Positions 51,957-61,210 of a DNA stretch of 64,000 bases are shown piece by piece. The stretch covers positions 7,296,501 to 7,360,500 of the forward strand of contig NZ_CP095376.1 in the NCBI RefSeq assembly GCF_023008405.1, given 5' to 3'. Both the position numbers and the translations under genes were made by a program. Numbering within the stretch: the first letter of the stretch is position 1; each line of letters opens with the position of its first letter. The notes beneath the pieces were generated by a model. It saw only the letters and a program-made list of their open reading frames with translations. It had not been told where the DNA came from and ran no database searches. This stretch comes from Amycolatopsis sp. FBCC-B4732. GTDB taxonomy: Bacteria; Actinomycetota; Actinomycetes; Mycobacteriales; Pseudonocardiaceae.

Positions 51957-53084
51957 GTGACCACTGACAACCACATTGCCGCGGCCCCGTCCTTCGACCG
52001 GATGCGCAACATGCTGGTGCGCGCGGCCGAAGTGCGTGAGAGCGAGCAGCAGCAGATCTTCGACGCGCTCGACGACATCTACGCCCGCCTCGCGCCGGTG
52101 GACTCGCTGGGCGCGGTCCGCAAGCGGCTGTCCGAGCTCCCCGACCGCACCGAGGTCGGCGTGCTGGCCGAGCGCCTCGACGAGACGATGTCCCGGCTCG
52201 AGGCCCAGGACAACGCCCTCTCGGCGCTGACCCGCGCGGTGGAGAGCATCGTCGACAAGCTGGCCAAGCCGTTCGCGCAGCTCGACGGCAGGCTCGACGG
52301 CATGGCGGCGCGCCTCGAAGGCGTCGGCGGCCGGATGGACGGGCTCGAAGACAAGCTCCAGAACATCCACCGCCGGCTCGACGAGCTGGGCGGCCACCTG
52401 GACAAGCAGGACGCGAAGCTCGACTCGATCCCGCAGTCGGTCACCGGCCCGGTCCGCGAGCGGATCGAGCAGGCCGAGCACACGCTGCGCGAGCGCGTCG
52501 ACGGCTCCGACCACGAGCTGCGGGGCAAGGTCGACGAGCTCAGCCGCGTCACGCAGGAGCGCGTCGGCGAGCTGGGCCGCACCACGCACGAGCGGATCGA
52601 CGCGAACACCGAGGCGCTCAAGGTGGCGCTGACCGAGACCGGCGAGATGATCGACGCCTCGGACCGCCTGGAGAACCTGGGCAACCGCCTCGAGACGGTC
52701 ACCACCCGCCTCGACGACCTGGCCGGCCGCCTCGACAAGGTGGAGGACGGCTTCCTCTCCGGCATCGGCGACCTCGACGGCGCGCTCAAGGCCGGGCTGT
52801 CCAAGGTCGAGGGCACGCTGTCCAAGCAGCCGGACACCGACTCGGTGGACACGCTGGTCCGCAAGAGCAACGACGAGAGCGTCCGCCGCATCGGCGGCCA
52901 GCTCGACGAGGCGATGGCGACGTTCGCGGAACTGATGCTCGGCGGCGGCCCGGCCGTCCAGCAGATCGCTCCGCCGCCGCCGGCCCCGCGCCAGCCGCGT
53001 CGCACCTCCCGCAACGGCCGCGCCCCGAAGCCGGCCGACGTCAAGGCCAAGACGGGCGAAGGCGCCGAAGAAGCCACGGAGTAA
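51957..53084 (+). CDS. Long coiled-coil protein of unknown function
   Basis: 375 residues, nearly all predicted alpha-helical with heptads: RMRNMLVRAAEVRESEQQQIFDALDDIYARL, then repeated LDGRLDGMAARLEGVGGRMDGLEDKLQNIHRRLDEL and later NLGNRLETVTTRLDDLAGRLDKVEDGFL. The C-terminus is Pro/Lys/Arg-rich. Such proteins act as tethers or scaffolds; no enzymatic motif. GTG 51957 has GAAGGA eight nt upstream. The 210-nt gap to the divergent add gene contains promoters but no other feature. Confidence 0.78.
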   Translation: MTTDNHIAAAPSFDRMRNMLVRAAEVRESEQQQIFDALDDIYARLAPVDSLGAVRKRLSELPDRTEVGVLAERLDETMSRLEAQDNALSALTRAVESIVDKLAKPFAQLDGRLDGMAARLEGVGGRMDGLEDKLQNIHRRLDELGGHLDKQDAKLDSIPQSVTGPVRERIEQAEHTLRERVDGSDHELRGKVDELSRVTQERVGELGRTTHERIDANTEALKVALTETGEMIDASDRLENLGNRLETVTTRLDDLAGRLDKVEDGFLSGIGDLDGALKAGLSKVEGTLSKQPDTDSVDTLVRKSNDESVRRIGGQLDEAMATFAELMLGGGPAVQQIAPPPPAPRQPRRTSRNGRAPKPADVKAKTGEGAEEATE

Positions 53085-53098
53085 CCCCAGCCCCACGA

Positions 53099-53136
53099 GA
53101 AGAGGCCCCCGCCGGTTCACCGGCAGGGGCCTCTTC
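53099..53136 (+). terminator. Terminator hairpin after the coiled-coil gene
   Basis: 53099-53115 pairs with 53120-53136 over 17 positions with one C-A mismatch, loop TTCA. It begins 15 nt after the stop and is followed by two palindromes. Confidence 0.85.
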
Positions 53137-53164
53137 AACGTTCCGGAGTACCCACTCCGAGCTC

Positions 53165-53217
53165 GCACTTTCACGTGAAAGTGCGCACCTGGAGGCCGCA
53201 CTTTCACGTGAAAGTGC
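53165..53217. repeat. Two copies of the 20-bp palindrome GCACTTTCACGTGAAAGTGC
   Basis: Identical perfect palindromes at 53165-53184 and 53198-53217, between the convergent coiled-coil gene and deoA. A third copy is at 19939-19958, and a one-nt-shorter-core relative at 2623. Likely bidirectional termination or a repeat family. Confidence 0.8.
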
Positions 53218-53264
53218 GGGCTGGGGGGGGTCACTCGGGTGGGTGATCATCTTCGCGATGATCG

Positions 53265-54548
53265 TCACACCGTGCCGCGGATCGTCTCCCGCACGATCGG
53301 CTCCGGGGCGGACGCGGCCGACGCGACCGCGAAGCAGCCTTCCAGCGCTGACAAGGCCGCCGGGACCGCTTCCGGGGTGTCCGTGTGCAGTTCCAGCAGC
53401 GGCTCACCCTCGGTGACCGCGTCGCCGGGCTTGGCCAGGCACAGCACGCCCGCCGCCGCCTGGACCGGATCCTCCTTGCGGGCCCGGCCCGCGCCCAGCC
53501 GCCAAGCCGCGACGCCCACCGCGTACGCGTCCAGGGAAGCCAGCACGCCCGAAGCCGGCGCGACCACCGTGTGGACGTGCGACGGCTTCGGCAGCGGCGC
53601 CGAAGGGTCGCCGCCCTGGGCGGCGATCATCCGGCACCAGACCTCGTACGCCTCGCCGGACGCCAGCACCGCGGCCGGGTCCGTGGAAATGCCCGCCAGC
53701 GCCAGCATCTCCCGGGCCAAGGCGAGCGTCAGCGAAACCACGTCCGCGGGGCCGCCGCCCTTGAGCACGTCGACGGACTCCGCGACCTCGACCGCGTTCC
53801 CGACCGCGCGCCCCAGCGGGACGTTCATGTCGGTCAGCAGCGCGGTCGTCGGCACGCCGTGGTCGACGCCGATCGACGTCAGCGTCGAGGCCAGCTCCCG
53901 GGCCTGCGAAAGCGTCTTCATGAACGCGCCCGACCCGAACTTCACGTCCAGGACCAGCCCGGACGCGCCTTCCGCGATCTTCTTGCTCATGATCGAGCTG
54001 GCGATGAGCGGGATCGACTCCACCGTCGACGTGACGTCCCGCAGCGCGTACAGCTTCTTGTCCGCCGGCGCGAGCCCGGACGTCGCCGCGCAGACCACCG
54101 CGCCAACGTCTTCGAGCTGCCGCGCGATCTCCGCGGTGGTCAGCGAAGCCCGCCAGCCGGGGATCGACTCGAGCTTGTCGAGCGTGCCGCCGGTGTGCCC
54201 GAGCCCGCGCCCGGACAGCTGCGGCACCGCCGCACCGCAGGCGGCCACGAGCGGCGCCAGCGGCAGCGTGATCTTGTCGCCGACCCCGCCGGTCGAGTGC
54301 TTGTCGACCGTCGGCCGGGAAACGTCCAGGGAGAGCCGCTCCCCCGACGAGATCATCGCACCGGTCCACCGCGAGATCTCCCCGGAGTCCATGCCCCGCA
54401 GGAAGATCGCCATGGCCAAGGCGGACATCTGCTCCTCGGCCACGAGACCGCGCGTGTACGCGTCGACGACCCAGTCGATCTGTTCGTCCGAAAGCCGGCC
54501 GCCGTCGCGCTTGGTGCGGATGACGTCGACCGCGGCGAAGGCGCTCAC
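53265..54548 (-). CDS. deoA: Thymidine phosphorylase (pyrimidine-nucleoside phosphorylase)
   Basis: 427 residues, two-domain glycosyltransferase-fold enzyme. It cleaves thymidine/deoxyuridine (and uridine in some members) to base plus (deoxy)ribose-1-phosphate. The phosphate-binding Gly-rich loop DKHSTGGVGDKITLPLAPL is present, as is the N-terminal VDVIRTKRDGGRLSDEQIDWVVDAYTRG. GTG 54548 overlaps the cytidine deaminase stop (GTGA). It is the last gene of the nucleoside operon; its products go to upp and, through a mutase, to deoC. Confidence 0.94.
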   Translation of the reverse strand: MSAFAAVDVIRTKRDGGRLSDEQIDWVVDAYTRGLVAEEQMSALAMAIFLRGMDSGEISRWTGAMISSGERLSLDVSRPTVDKHSTGGVGDKITLPLAPLVAACGAAVPQLSGRGLGHTGGTLDKLESIPGWRASLTTAEIARQLEDVGAVVCAATSGLAPADKKLYALRDVTSTVESIPLIASSIMSKKIAEGASGLVLDVKFGSGAFMKTLSQARELASTLTSIGVDHGVPTTALLTDMNVPLGRAVGNAVEVAESVDVLKGGGPADVVSLTLALAREMLALAGISTDPAAVLASGEAYEVWCRMIAAQGGDPSAPLPKPSHVHTVVAPASGVLASLDAYAVGVAAWRLGAGRARKEDPVQAAAGVLCLAKPGDAVTEGEPLLELHTDTPEAVPAALSALEGCFAVASAASAPEPIVRETIRGTV

Positions 54549-54937
54549 GGCAGGTCGTCCGGGCCGAAGGCGTCCGGCAGGACGTCGGACATCGGCAGGA
54601 TCCCGCTCGGCGTGTCCACCAGGCACGTGGACCCGCCGAGCTCGAACAGGATCTGCCGGCAGCGCCCGCACGGCATCAGCAGGTCACCGGCACCGCTGCG
54701 GCACGCGACCGCCACGAGCCGGCCGCCGCCGGAGAGCCGCAGCTGGCCGGCCATCGTGCACTCCGCGCAGAGCCCGAGCCCGTAGGACGCGTTCTCGACG
54801 TTGCACCCGGTGACCACGCGGCCGTCGTCGACGATCCCCGCGACCCCGACGTGCAGGCCCGAATAAGGCGCGTACGCATGGGAAGCCGCTTCGATCGCCT
54901 GAGAACGCAGCGCGTCCCAGTCCACAGTGGACGTCAT
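54545..54937 (-). CDS. cdd: Cytidine deaminase
   Basis: 130 residues, homotetrameric type. Zinc and catalytic residues: C57-A-E59-C and P-C90-G-R-C93; the substrate motif GCNVENASYG is intact. It turns cytidine/deoxycytidine into uridine forms for the phosphorylase. It overlaps the upstream permease gene (ATGA) and the downstream deoA gene (GTGA), fitting import followed by deamination and phosphorolysis. Confidence 0.95.
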   Translation of the reverse strand: MTSTVDWDALRSQAIEAASHAYAPYSGLHVGVAGIVDDGRVVTGCNVENASYGLGLCAECTMAGQLRLSGGGRLVAVACRSGAGDLLMPCGRCRQILFELGGSTCLVDTPSGILPMSDVLPDAFGPDDLP

Positions 54938-56214
54938 CAGTCCTCACCCCGCCGGTACGGCTGGCCGTCGGCCTTCGGCGGCCGCAGCCGCTGCGAAGCC
55001 ACCGCCAGCACGATCAGCGTCACGAAGTGCGCGGTGTACGGGATCAGGTCCGACGGCAGCGTGTCGTTGGCGTAGTAGATCGCGTACAGCACGCCCGCGC
55101 CGACGACGCCGAGCCCGGCCGCGATCCACTGCCGCCGGAACAGCTGCACGACGACGATCACGCCGACCAGGATGACCGCGCCGTACAGCAGCGCGAGCAC
55201 CGCTTCGCCGCCGCCGGAGAGCTGCAGGCCGTCCGCGTAGCCGAACAGCGCCGCGCCGCCGAGCAGGCCGCCCGGGCGCCAGTTGCCGAAGATCATCGCC
55301 GCGAGGCCGATGTACCCGCGGCCGTTGGTCTGGTTTTCGAGGTAGTCCGCGCCACCGCGCAGCAGCACCAGCGACGCGCCGCCCATCCCGGCGAAGGCAC
55401 CGGAGATCAGCATCGCGATGTACTTGTGCCGGTAGACGTTGACGCCGAGGGACTCCGCGGCCACCGGGTTCTCGCCGCACGAGCGCAGCCGCAGGCCGAA
55501 CCGGGTCTTCCAGAGCACCCAGAAGCTGACCGGTACCAGGATGATCGCGATCATCGTCAGCGGCGCCACCTCGGTGACCAGGCCGCGCAGGATGCCGGCG
55601 ACGTCGGAGATGCCGACGCGCTGCTCCTTCTCCAGGTCGCCGAGCCAGTCCGAGAGGCCGCTCGCCGAGTAGGTGTCGAACTTCGGCACCACCGGCGACT
55701 GCCGCGGGTTGCCCGACAGCGGCTCGAAGATCAGGTTCGCCAGGTACTTCGTGACGCCGAGGCCGAGCAGGTTGATCGCGACGCCGGAGACGATGTGGTT
55801 GACGTTGAACGTCACCGTCGCCACCGCGTGCAGCAGGCCGCCGAGCGCACCGAAGACGAGCGCGGCCAGCAGCCCGGCCCACACCCCGCCGTAGTACGCG
55901 CCCCAGGCCGCACCCCACGTGCCGAGGATCATCATGCCCTCGAGGCCGATGTTGACCACGCCCGCGCGCTCGGCCCAGAGGCCGCCCAGCGCGCAGAGCA
56001 GGATCGGCAGGGCCAGGCGCAACGCCGTCTGCGCCGTGTTGGACGACGTCAGCGCGGAAACGCCGGTGGAGTACGACGCCGTCGAGAGCACGGCGATGGC
56101 GATGACCGCCCAGATGACCCCGCGCAGCCAGCCCGGGATCCGGGACCGCTTGCGGTGCACCGGCATCGTGCCGGGGCTGCCCGCGTCGGGCCGGGAAATG
56201 TCGGTGACGGCCAT
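54937..56214 (-). CDS. Nucleoside ABC transporter permease (NupQ/YufQ-like)
   Basis: 425 residues, about ten helices, BmpA-associated permease family (BPD_transp_2). Typical segments: GLWAERAGVVNIGLEGMMILG, TVTFNVNHIVSGVAINLLG, RLRSCGENPVAAESLGVNVYRHKYIAMLISGAFAGMGGA. With NupP it forms the channel of the nucleoside importer. ATG 56214 overlaps the NupP stop. The long C-terminus (about 50 residues) is hydrophilic. Confidence 0.92.
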   Translation of the reverse strand: MAVTDISRPDAGSPGTMPVHRKRSRIPGWLRGVIWAVIAIAVLSTASYSTGVSALTSSNTAQTALRLALPILLCALGGLWAERAGVVNIGLEGMMILGTWGAAWGAYYGGVWAGLLAALVFGALGGLLHAVATVTFNVNHIVSGVAINLLGLGVTKYLANLIFEPLSGNPRQSPVVPKFDTYSASGLSDWLGDLEKEQRVGISDVAGILRGLVTEVAPLTMIAIILVPVSFWVLWKTRFGLRLRSCGENPVAAESLGVNVYRHKYIAMLISGAFAGMGGASLVLLRGGADYLENQTNGRGYIGLAAMIFGNWRPGGLLGGAALFGYADGLQLSGGGEAVLALLYGAVILVGVIVVVQLFRRQWIAAGLGVVGAGVLYAIYYANDTLPSDLIPYTAHFVTLIVLAVASQRLRPPKADGQPYRRGED

Positions 56215-57305
56215 CAGACCGCACCCCCTTCGGCGACCGTGGAACCCTTGCGGCCGGCGAGTGCCCGGCCGACCCGGCGTTGCTCGGCGGCCAGGTCGGC
56301 GCGCCGCACGATCTCGTACGCCACGACGACCGACAGCACGATGATGCCCTGCATGATCGTCGCGATCTCCTTGGACACGTTGATCTGCTCCAGCGACACC
56401 GCGGAGGTGTCGAGGAACGCCCACAGCAGCGCGCCGAGCGCGATGCCGCCGGGGTGGTTGCGGCCCAGCAGCGCGACCGCGATGCCGGTGAAGCCGTACA
56501 TCTGGGTCGAGGTGATGCCGTAGCTGAAGTCGCGGCCGAGCAGTTCCGGCATCGCGACCAGGCCGGCGACGCCGCCGGAGAGCAGCATCGCGATCAGCGT
56601 CATCTTCTTGGCGTTGACGCCGCCCGCGGCGGCCGCGGTGGTGGATTCGCCGGACGCCTTGAGCTCGAAGCCGAACCGCGTGCGGTTGAGCATGAACCAG
56701 TAGGCGCCGCCGATCAGCGCGGCGATGAAGACGAACCCGAACAGCGTGCCCGAGCCGAGCGGGATGCCCGGGATCCGGCCGGACGGCTCGATCACGCGGG
56801 TGCCGATGTTGTTGCCGGTCTGCACGCCGAACTGGTCGGCGTTGATGAGGAAGGCGATGATCCCGCCGACGATCGCGTTGAGCATGATCGTCGCGATCAC
56901 CTCGCTCACCCCGCGGGTGACCTTGAGGATCGCCGGGATCGCCGCGTACGCCGCACCGGCGACGACGGCCACGATCAGGATGACCAGCGTGTGGAGCACC
57001 GGCGGGAGCTTGAGGGCACCGCCGGCGATGGCCGCGACGACCGCGGCGAACCGGTACTGGCCCTCGACACCGATGTTGAAGAGGTTCATCTGGAAGCCGA
57101 TGGCCACCGCGAGCCCGGACAGGTAGTAGACCGTCGCCAGGTTCACCGTGTCGACCGCGGTGGAGCCCTTGAACATCTGGCCGATCATCGTGCCGTACGC
57201 GTTGAGCGGGTCGGCCCCGGAGATGATCAGCGCGATCGCCGACAGCAGCACGGCGAAGACGATCGCCAGCAGCGGTGGCAGCAGTTTCGTGCGCCAGGAC
57301 GTCAT
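56214..57305 (-). CDS. Nucleoside ABC transporter permease (NupP/YufP-like)
   Basis: 363 residues, about ten helices, BPD_transp_2 family: LNAYGTMIGQMFKGSTAVDTVNLATVYYLSGLAVAIGFQMNLFNIGVEGQYRF, then VTRGVSEVIATIMLNAIVGGIIAFLIN, LKASGESTTAAAAGGVNAKKMTLIAMLLSGGVAGLVAMPELLG. It partners NupQ. Its start overlaps the ATPase gene end by four nt (57302-57305). Confidence 0.92.
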   Translation of the reverse strand: MTSWRTKLLPPLLAIVFAVLLSAIALIISGADPLNAYGTMIGQMFKGSTAVDTVNLATVYYLSGLAVAIGFQMNLFNIGVEGQYRFAAVVAAIAGGALKLPPVLHTLVILIVAVVAGAAYAAIPAILKVTRGVSEVIATIMLNAIVGGIIAFLINADQFGVQTGNNIGTRVIEPSGRIPGIPLGSGTLFGFVFIAALIGGAYWFMLNRTRFGFELKASGESTTAAAAGGVNAKKMTLIAMLLSGGVAGLVAMPELLGRDFSYGITSTQMYGFTGIAVALLGRNHPGGIALGALLWAFLDTSAVSLEQINVSKEIATIMQGIIVLSVVVAYEIVRRADLAAEQRRVGRALAGRKGSTVAEGGAV

Positions 57306-58873
57306 CCTTCGTCACCCTCCCCGGCGCCGGTCATCGCCGAGCCCAGTTCCTGCGGGGTCACGGTGGCGGGGTCGGCCTCGCTGACGAGGCGCCCGCGCAG
57401 CATGACCCGGATCGTGTCCGACAGGCCGATCAGCTCGTCGAGGTCGGCGGAGATCAGCAGCACCGCGAGCCCGGCGGCGCGGGCCAGGCGGATCTGCTCC
57501 CAGATCAGCGCCTGCGCGCCGACGTCGACACCGCGCGTCGGGTGCGAAGCCACCAGCAGCACCGGGTTGCCGGACAGCTCGCGCCCGACGATCAGCTTCT
57601 GCTGGTTGCCGCCGGAGAGCGCGGCGGCCGGGACGTCGATGCCCGGCGTGCGGACGTCGTAGTCGCGGACGATCCGCTCGGTGTCGGCGCGGGCGCCGGC
57701 GATGTCGAGCAACTGTCCTTTCGAGACCGGTTCGCGGGTCTGGTAACCCAGGATCCGGTTGACCCACAACGGTTGCTGGAGCAGCAGGCTGTGCCGCGTG
57801 CGGTCTTCGGCGATGTAGCCGATGCCGGCTTCGCGCCGCGCCAGCGTGCCCGCCTTCGTGAGGTCGCGCGCTTTGCCGTCGGCGTCGACCAGCTCGATCG
57901 TGCCGCCGGAGGGCTTGCGCATGCCCATGATGGTTTCGACGAGCTCGGTCTGCCCGTTGCCCTCGACGCCGGCGATGCCGAGCACCTCGCCCGCGTGCAC
58001 GGTGAAGGTGACGTCGTCGAGCGCGTTGCGGTCGGAGCCCTCGGCACCGAGCGTCAGCCCGGTCAGCCGCAGCACGTCCCGGTCGGTGACCGTGGACTCG
58101 CGGGTCTCCGGGCTGGGCAGCTCGGACCCGACCATCATCTCCGCGAGCTCGCGGGAGGTGATGGTCTTCGGGTCGGCGGTGCCGACCGTGGTGCCGCGCC
58201 GGATCACCGTGACGGTGTCGGCGATCGCGCGCACCTCGTCGAGCTTGTGCGAGATGAAGAGGAACGTGTAGCCGTCGGCCTTCATCTCCCGGACGGTCGC
58301 GAACAGCGCGTCGACCTCCTGCGGCACCAGCACCGCGGTCGGCTCGTCCAGGATGATGATCTTCGCCCCGCGGTAGAGCACCTTGACGATCTCGACGCGC
58401 TGGCGGTCGGCGACGCCGAGCTCCTCCAGCAGCGTGTCCGGCTCGGCGTGCAGGCCGGTCCGCTCCGCGAGCTCGGCCAGCCGCGCGCGGGCGGCGCGGC
58501 CGATGCCGTGCAGGCCCTCGGCGCCGAGGAAGACGTTCTCGCCGACGGTGAGGTTGTCGGCGAGCATGAAGTGCTGGTGCACCATGCCGATGCCGGCCCG
58601 GATGGCGTCCTGCGGGTTGCGCAGCTTCACCTCGTCGCCGTTGATCGCGATGGTGCCCTCGTCCGGCGGCTGCATGCCGTAGAGGATCTTCATCAGGGTG
58701 GACTTGCCGGCGCCGTTCTCGCCACAGATGGCGTGCACCTCGCCGGCGGTGACGGTGAGGTTGACGTCGGAGTTGGCCACCACGCCGGGAAAGCGCTTGG
58801 TGATCCCGGTCAGCTGGACGGCGGGGGCGCCCCGGTCGGGGACGGCTTCGGCCGGGGCCTCGGCAGTGCTCAT
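57302..58873 (-). CDS. Nucleoside ABC transporter ATPase (NupO/YufO-like, two ABC domains)
   Basis: 523 residues with two fused nucleotide-binding domains. The first has Walker A GENGAGKSTLMKILYG and signature/Walker B in ERVEIVKVLYRGAKIIILDEPTAV; the second has the degenerate loop GVEGNGQTELVETIMG and SGGNQQKLIVGRELSGNPVLLVASHPTRG. This one-intact, one-degenerate plan is normal in the BmpA/sugar family. It energises import of nucleosides by NupPQ. It begins 80 nt after the bmpA stop, across a strong hairpin. Confidence 0.93.
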   Translation of the reverse strand: MSTAEAPAEAVPDRGAPAVQLTGITKRFPGVVANSDVNLTVTAGEVHAICGENGAGKSTLMKILYGMQPPDEGTIAINGDEVKLRNPQDAIRAGIGMVHQHFMLADNLTVGENVFLGAEGLHGIGRAARARLAELAERTGLHAEPDTLLEELGVADRQRVEIVKVLYRGAKIIILDEPTAVLVPQEVDALFATVREMKADGYTFLFISHKLDEVRAIADTVTVIRRGTTVGTADPKTITSRELAEMMVGSELPSPETRESTVTDRDVLRLTGLTLGAEGSDRNALDDVTFTVHAGEVLGIAGVEGNGQTELVETIMGMRKPSGGTIELVDADGKARDLTKAGTLARREAGIGYIAEDRTRHSLLLQQPLWVNRILGYQTREPVSKGQLLDIAGARADTERIVRDYDVRTPGIDVPAAALSGGNQQKLIVGRELSGNPVLLVASHPTRGVDVGAQALIWEQIRLARAAGLAVLLISADLDELIGLSDTIRVMLRGRLVSEADPATVTPQELGSAMTGAGEGDEG

Positions 58874-58900
58874 GGGCGGGAGAATTCCATATCTCGTCCA

Positions 58901-58948
58901 AACGCGTGAGGGGCCCGGAGGAAAAGTTCCTCCGAGCCCCGACGCGTT
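58901..58948 (-). terminator. Intercistronic hairpin between bmpA and the ATPase gene
   Basis: AACGCGT (58901-58907) with ACGCGTT (58942-58948), and inside GGGGC/GCCCC and GGAGGAA/TTCCTCC around an AAG loop, form a nearly continuous 20-bp stem. It starts six nt after the bmpA stop. It probably attenuates read-through and stabilises bmpA mRNA so that the binding protein exceeds the other subunits (inference). Confidence 0.75.
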
Positions 58949-58953
58949 GTCAG

Positions 58954-60105
58954 TTACTTCTGCGGCTTGTCCGAGACGGTGATGGCACCCGAGATGATCT
59001 GGGCCTTGTAGCCGTCCAGAACGTCCTTGATGTCGTCGACCTTGCCACCGGAGGTGGCGTAGCCGACGCCATCGACCTTGAGGTCGAACCGCTTCGGCAG
59101 GGTCGTCAGGTCGCCCTTGGCGAGCGCCTGGACGTAGTCGAAGACGGCGACGTCGACGCGCTTGAGCATGGACGTGATGATGACGTCCTTGTCGGCGGCG
59201 ACGGTCTTCTGGTTGTACTGGTCGGAGTCGACGCCGATGGCCAGCGCGTTGCCCGCCTTGGCGGCGTCGAACACGCCCTTCCCGGAGGCGCCGGCGGCAT
59301 GGTAGATCACGTCCGCGCCCTTGGCGATCTCGGCCGCGGCCTTGACGTTGCCCTTCGCCGGGTCCTGGAACCCGGAGAAGTCACCGGCCGGGGTCAGGTA
59401 GTCGTCCTCGATCTTGATCTTGGACGAAACCGTCTTCGCGCCCTGCAGGAAGCCGGCCTCGAACTTCTGGATCAGCGGGGTGTTGACACCGCCGACGAAG
59501 CCGACGTGGCAGCTCTTGCTCTTGTACGCGGCGGCGACGCCGGCCAGGAACGAGCCCTGCTCCTCGGCGAAGACCAGCGGCGTCACGTTCGGGAGCGTGA
59601 TCGAGTCGTCGTCGACGATCGCGAACTTGGTGTTCGGGTACTTGGCCGCGACGACCTTCACCGACGGCGCGTACGCGAAGCCGACCGCCACGATCGGGTT
59701 CATGCCCGAGGCGGCCATCTGGTCGAGGCGCTGCTGCTTGGCCGACTCGGCCTCGCTGGCGGACGCGGTGCTCTCGTTGACCGTGGTCACGCCGAGCTCG
59801 GCCTTCGCCTTGTCGGTGCCCGCGGCGGCGGCGTCGTTGAAGGACGCGTCACCCCGGCCGCCGACGTCGAAGGCCAGGCCGATCTTCAGCGCGCTGCCGT
59901 CGACCTTGCCGCCGGCCGCGGTCGAGCTGCTGGCGGCGGCGGGCGCCGCGGGCGGCTTCTGCGCGGTGACGCAGTCGGAACCGCCCGAAGAGGCCGCGGT
60001 GTTGTTCGAGCTGCTACCACCGCTGGAGTCCTTGGCGCACCCGGCCAGGGCGAGCACCCCGGCCATGGCCGCAGCGGCCAGCGCGGTTCCACGCATGCGA
60101 CGCAA
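58954..60105 (-). CDS. bmpA: Nucleoside-binding lipoprotein (BmpA/Med family)
   Basis: 383 residues. Signal peptide MRRMRGTALAAAAMAGVLALAG-Cys with lipobox L-A-G-C, a Ser/Asn-rich linker, then the BmpA periplasmic-binding fold: KIGLAFDVGGRGDASFNDAAAAGTDKAKAELG, PIVAVGFAYAPSVKVVAAKYP, VGFVGGVNTPLIQKFEAGFLQGAK, VIYHAAGASGKGVFDAAK. TTG 60105 is preferred because GGAGGGAG lies seven nt before it; ATG 60096 is too far. It binds (deoxy)nucleosides outside the membrane for the NupOPQ importer. AAACGTTT at 60233-60240 upstream may be part of its promoter or operator. Confidence 0.9.
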   Translation of the reverse strand: MRRMRGTALAAAAMAGVLALAGCAKDSSGGSSSNNTAASSGGSDCVTAQKPPAAPAAASSSTAAGGKVDGSALKIGLAFDVGGRGDASFNDAAAAGTDKAKAELGVTTVNESTASASEAESAKQQRLDQMAASGMNPIVAVGFAYAPSVKVVAAKYPNTKFAIVDDDSITLPNVTPLVFAEEQGSFLAGVAAAYKSKSCHVGFVGGVNTPLIQKFEAGFLQGAKTVSSKIKIEDDYLTPAGDFSGFQDPAKGNVKAAAEIAKGADVIYHAAGASGKGVFDAAKAGNALAIGVDSDQYNQKTVAADKDVIITSMLKRVDVAVFDYVQALAKGDLTTLPKRFDLKVDGVGYATSGGKVDDIKDVLDGYKAQIISGAITVSDKPQK

Positions 60106-60765
60106 CGTGTTTCTCCCTCCCCGCTGATCCAGCGGATGGTCAAGGGCACGACCCGGCCCTACTGCCGGGTCGACCGCCAGACCGTACCCGGCGGACAGGA
60201 AAGCGCCATAGGAAAGGCACGCTACGTAACACAAACGTTTACTCACGAGTCGCACGCGCGACCGGGCGAGCACCCACCGTGATCAAAAGGCTCACAGGGC
60301 GCTTCTTTCGGCCGAAACCCCGCACCGCGGGACGGCCGAATTGCCGTTTGCTGTCACCCAGTGTGCCAGGCCGACCGAGGAGTGGACCACCCCGATCACT
60401 CTGTGAGACGAACCCGGATCCACTGCTGGTCCGAATCGTTCCAGTGCCGGATCGGGCGGTCACCACTCGATCAGGTGTCAGCCGGACGGGCAAGCCGGGG
60501 CCGGACCGGCGCGGTGCGTCCACAGTGGACCACCCGCGCTGTGACGACGCCCACAACCGGTGTGCGCCCAGGTGTCTGGTCCATCACAGAGAGGAACCCG
60601 GAGGTGAGCCGTCCGTCCGGGTCGGGTCTAGCATCCTTTTCATCCACGCTCGATGACCCTTGATCTCGGCATTGCCGCCGTAGTCGTCCCAGGTGGACGA
60701 CGACGATCAGTGCGGACCTCACCGGTCACCCGGGCACATAGTCAGACGTTGGAGGCCGTTCACCG
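60106..60765. promoter_or_regulatory. Divergent control region between bmpA and sdhC, no gene
   Basis: 660 nt without a credible gene. It should hold the bmpA promoter (minus) and the sdh promoter (plus). Palindromes seen are AAACGTTT (60233-60240, within GTAACACAAACGTTTAC) and TTTCGGCCGAAA (60306-60317). No clear -10/-35 pair stands out for either side. A short minus-strand frame at 60239-60556 lacks a ribosome site and conserved features and is not accepted. Confidence 0.5.
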
Positions 60766-61209
60766 ATGTCCACCACGGCGAGCACTGCCACCTCGGCAGG
60801 GGCGAGCGATCGGGCGGGTGCCTCACGCCGGCAGGGAACCTTCTACCGGGGCGACCCCGGCATGTGGTCCTGGGTGCTGCACCGCATCACCGGCGTGCTC
60901 ACATTCTTCTTCCTGTTCGTGCACGTGCTCGACACCGCGCTGGTGCGCGTGTCGCCGAACACCTACGACCAGGTCATCGAGACCTACAAGACCCCGATCG
61001 TCAACCTCCTCGAGGTCGGCCTGGTCGGCGCGGTCCTCTTCCACGCGCTGAACGGCATCCGCGTCATGCTGGTCGACTTCTGGTCGAAGGGCCCGAAGCT
61101 GCAGAAGGCGATGCTGTGGGTGATCGGCGTGGTCTGGGTCGTGGTGATGGTCCCCGGTGCCTTCTTCATGCTGAAGCGCACCGTCGAAACGCTCTTCGGG
61201 GGTAACTGA
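60766..61209 (+). CDS. sdhC: Succinate dehydrogenase cytochrome b556 subunit
   Basis: 147 residues, three helices, with the SdhC signature WVLHRITGVLTFFFLFVHVLDT (the H-R-I-T-G stretch and heme-region His) and LFHALNGIRVMLVDF near residue 95. It anchors the complex II catalytic subunits to the membrane and contributes to quinone and heme binding. GGAGG precedes the start at 60766 at about ten nt. It is the first gene of a sdhCDAB operon, one nt before sdhD. Confidence 0.92.
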   Translation: MSTTASTATSAGASDRAGASRRQGTFYRGDPGMWSWVLHRITGVLTFFFLFVHVLDTALVRVSPNTYDQVIETYKTPIVNLLEVGLVGAVLFHALNGIRVMLVDFWSKGPKLQKAMLWVIGVVWVVVMVPGAFFMLKRTVETLFGGN

Positions 61210-61210
61210 C

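Noticed and set aside
60239..60556. 105-codon minus-strand reading frame upstream of bmpA.
   Set aside because: No ribosome site, no conserved features, and composition like the other antisense frames; it lies in the divergent control region.
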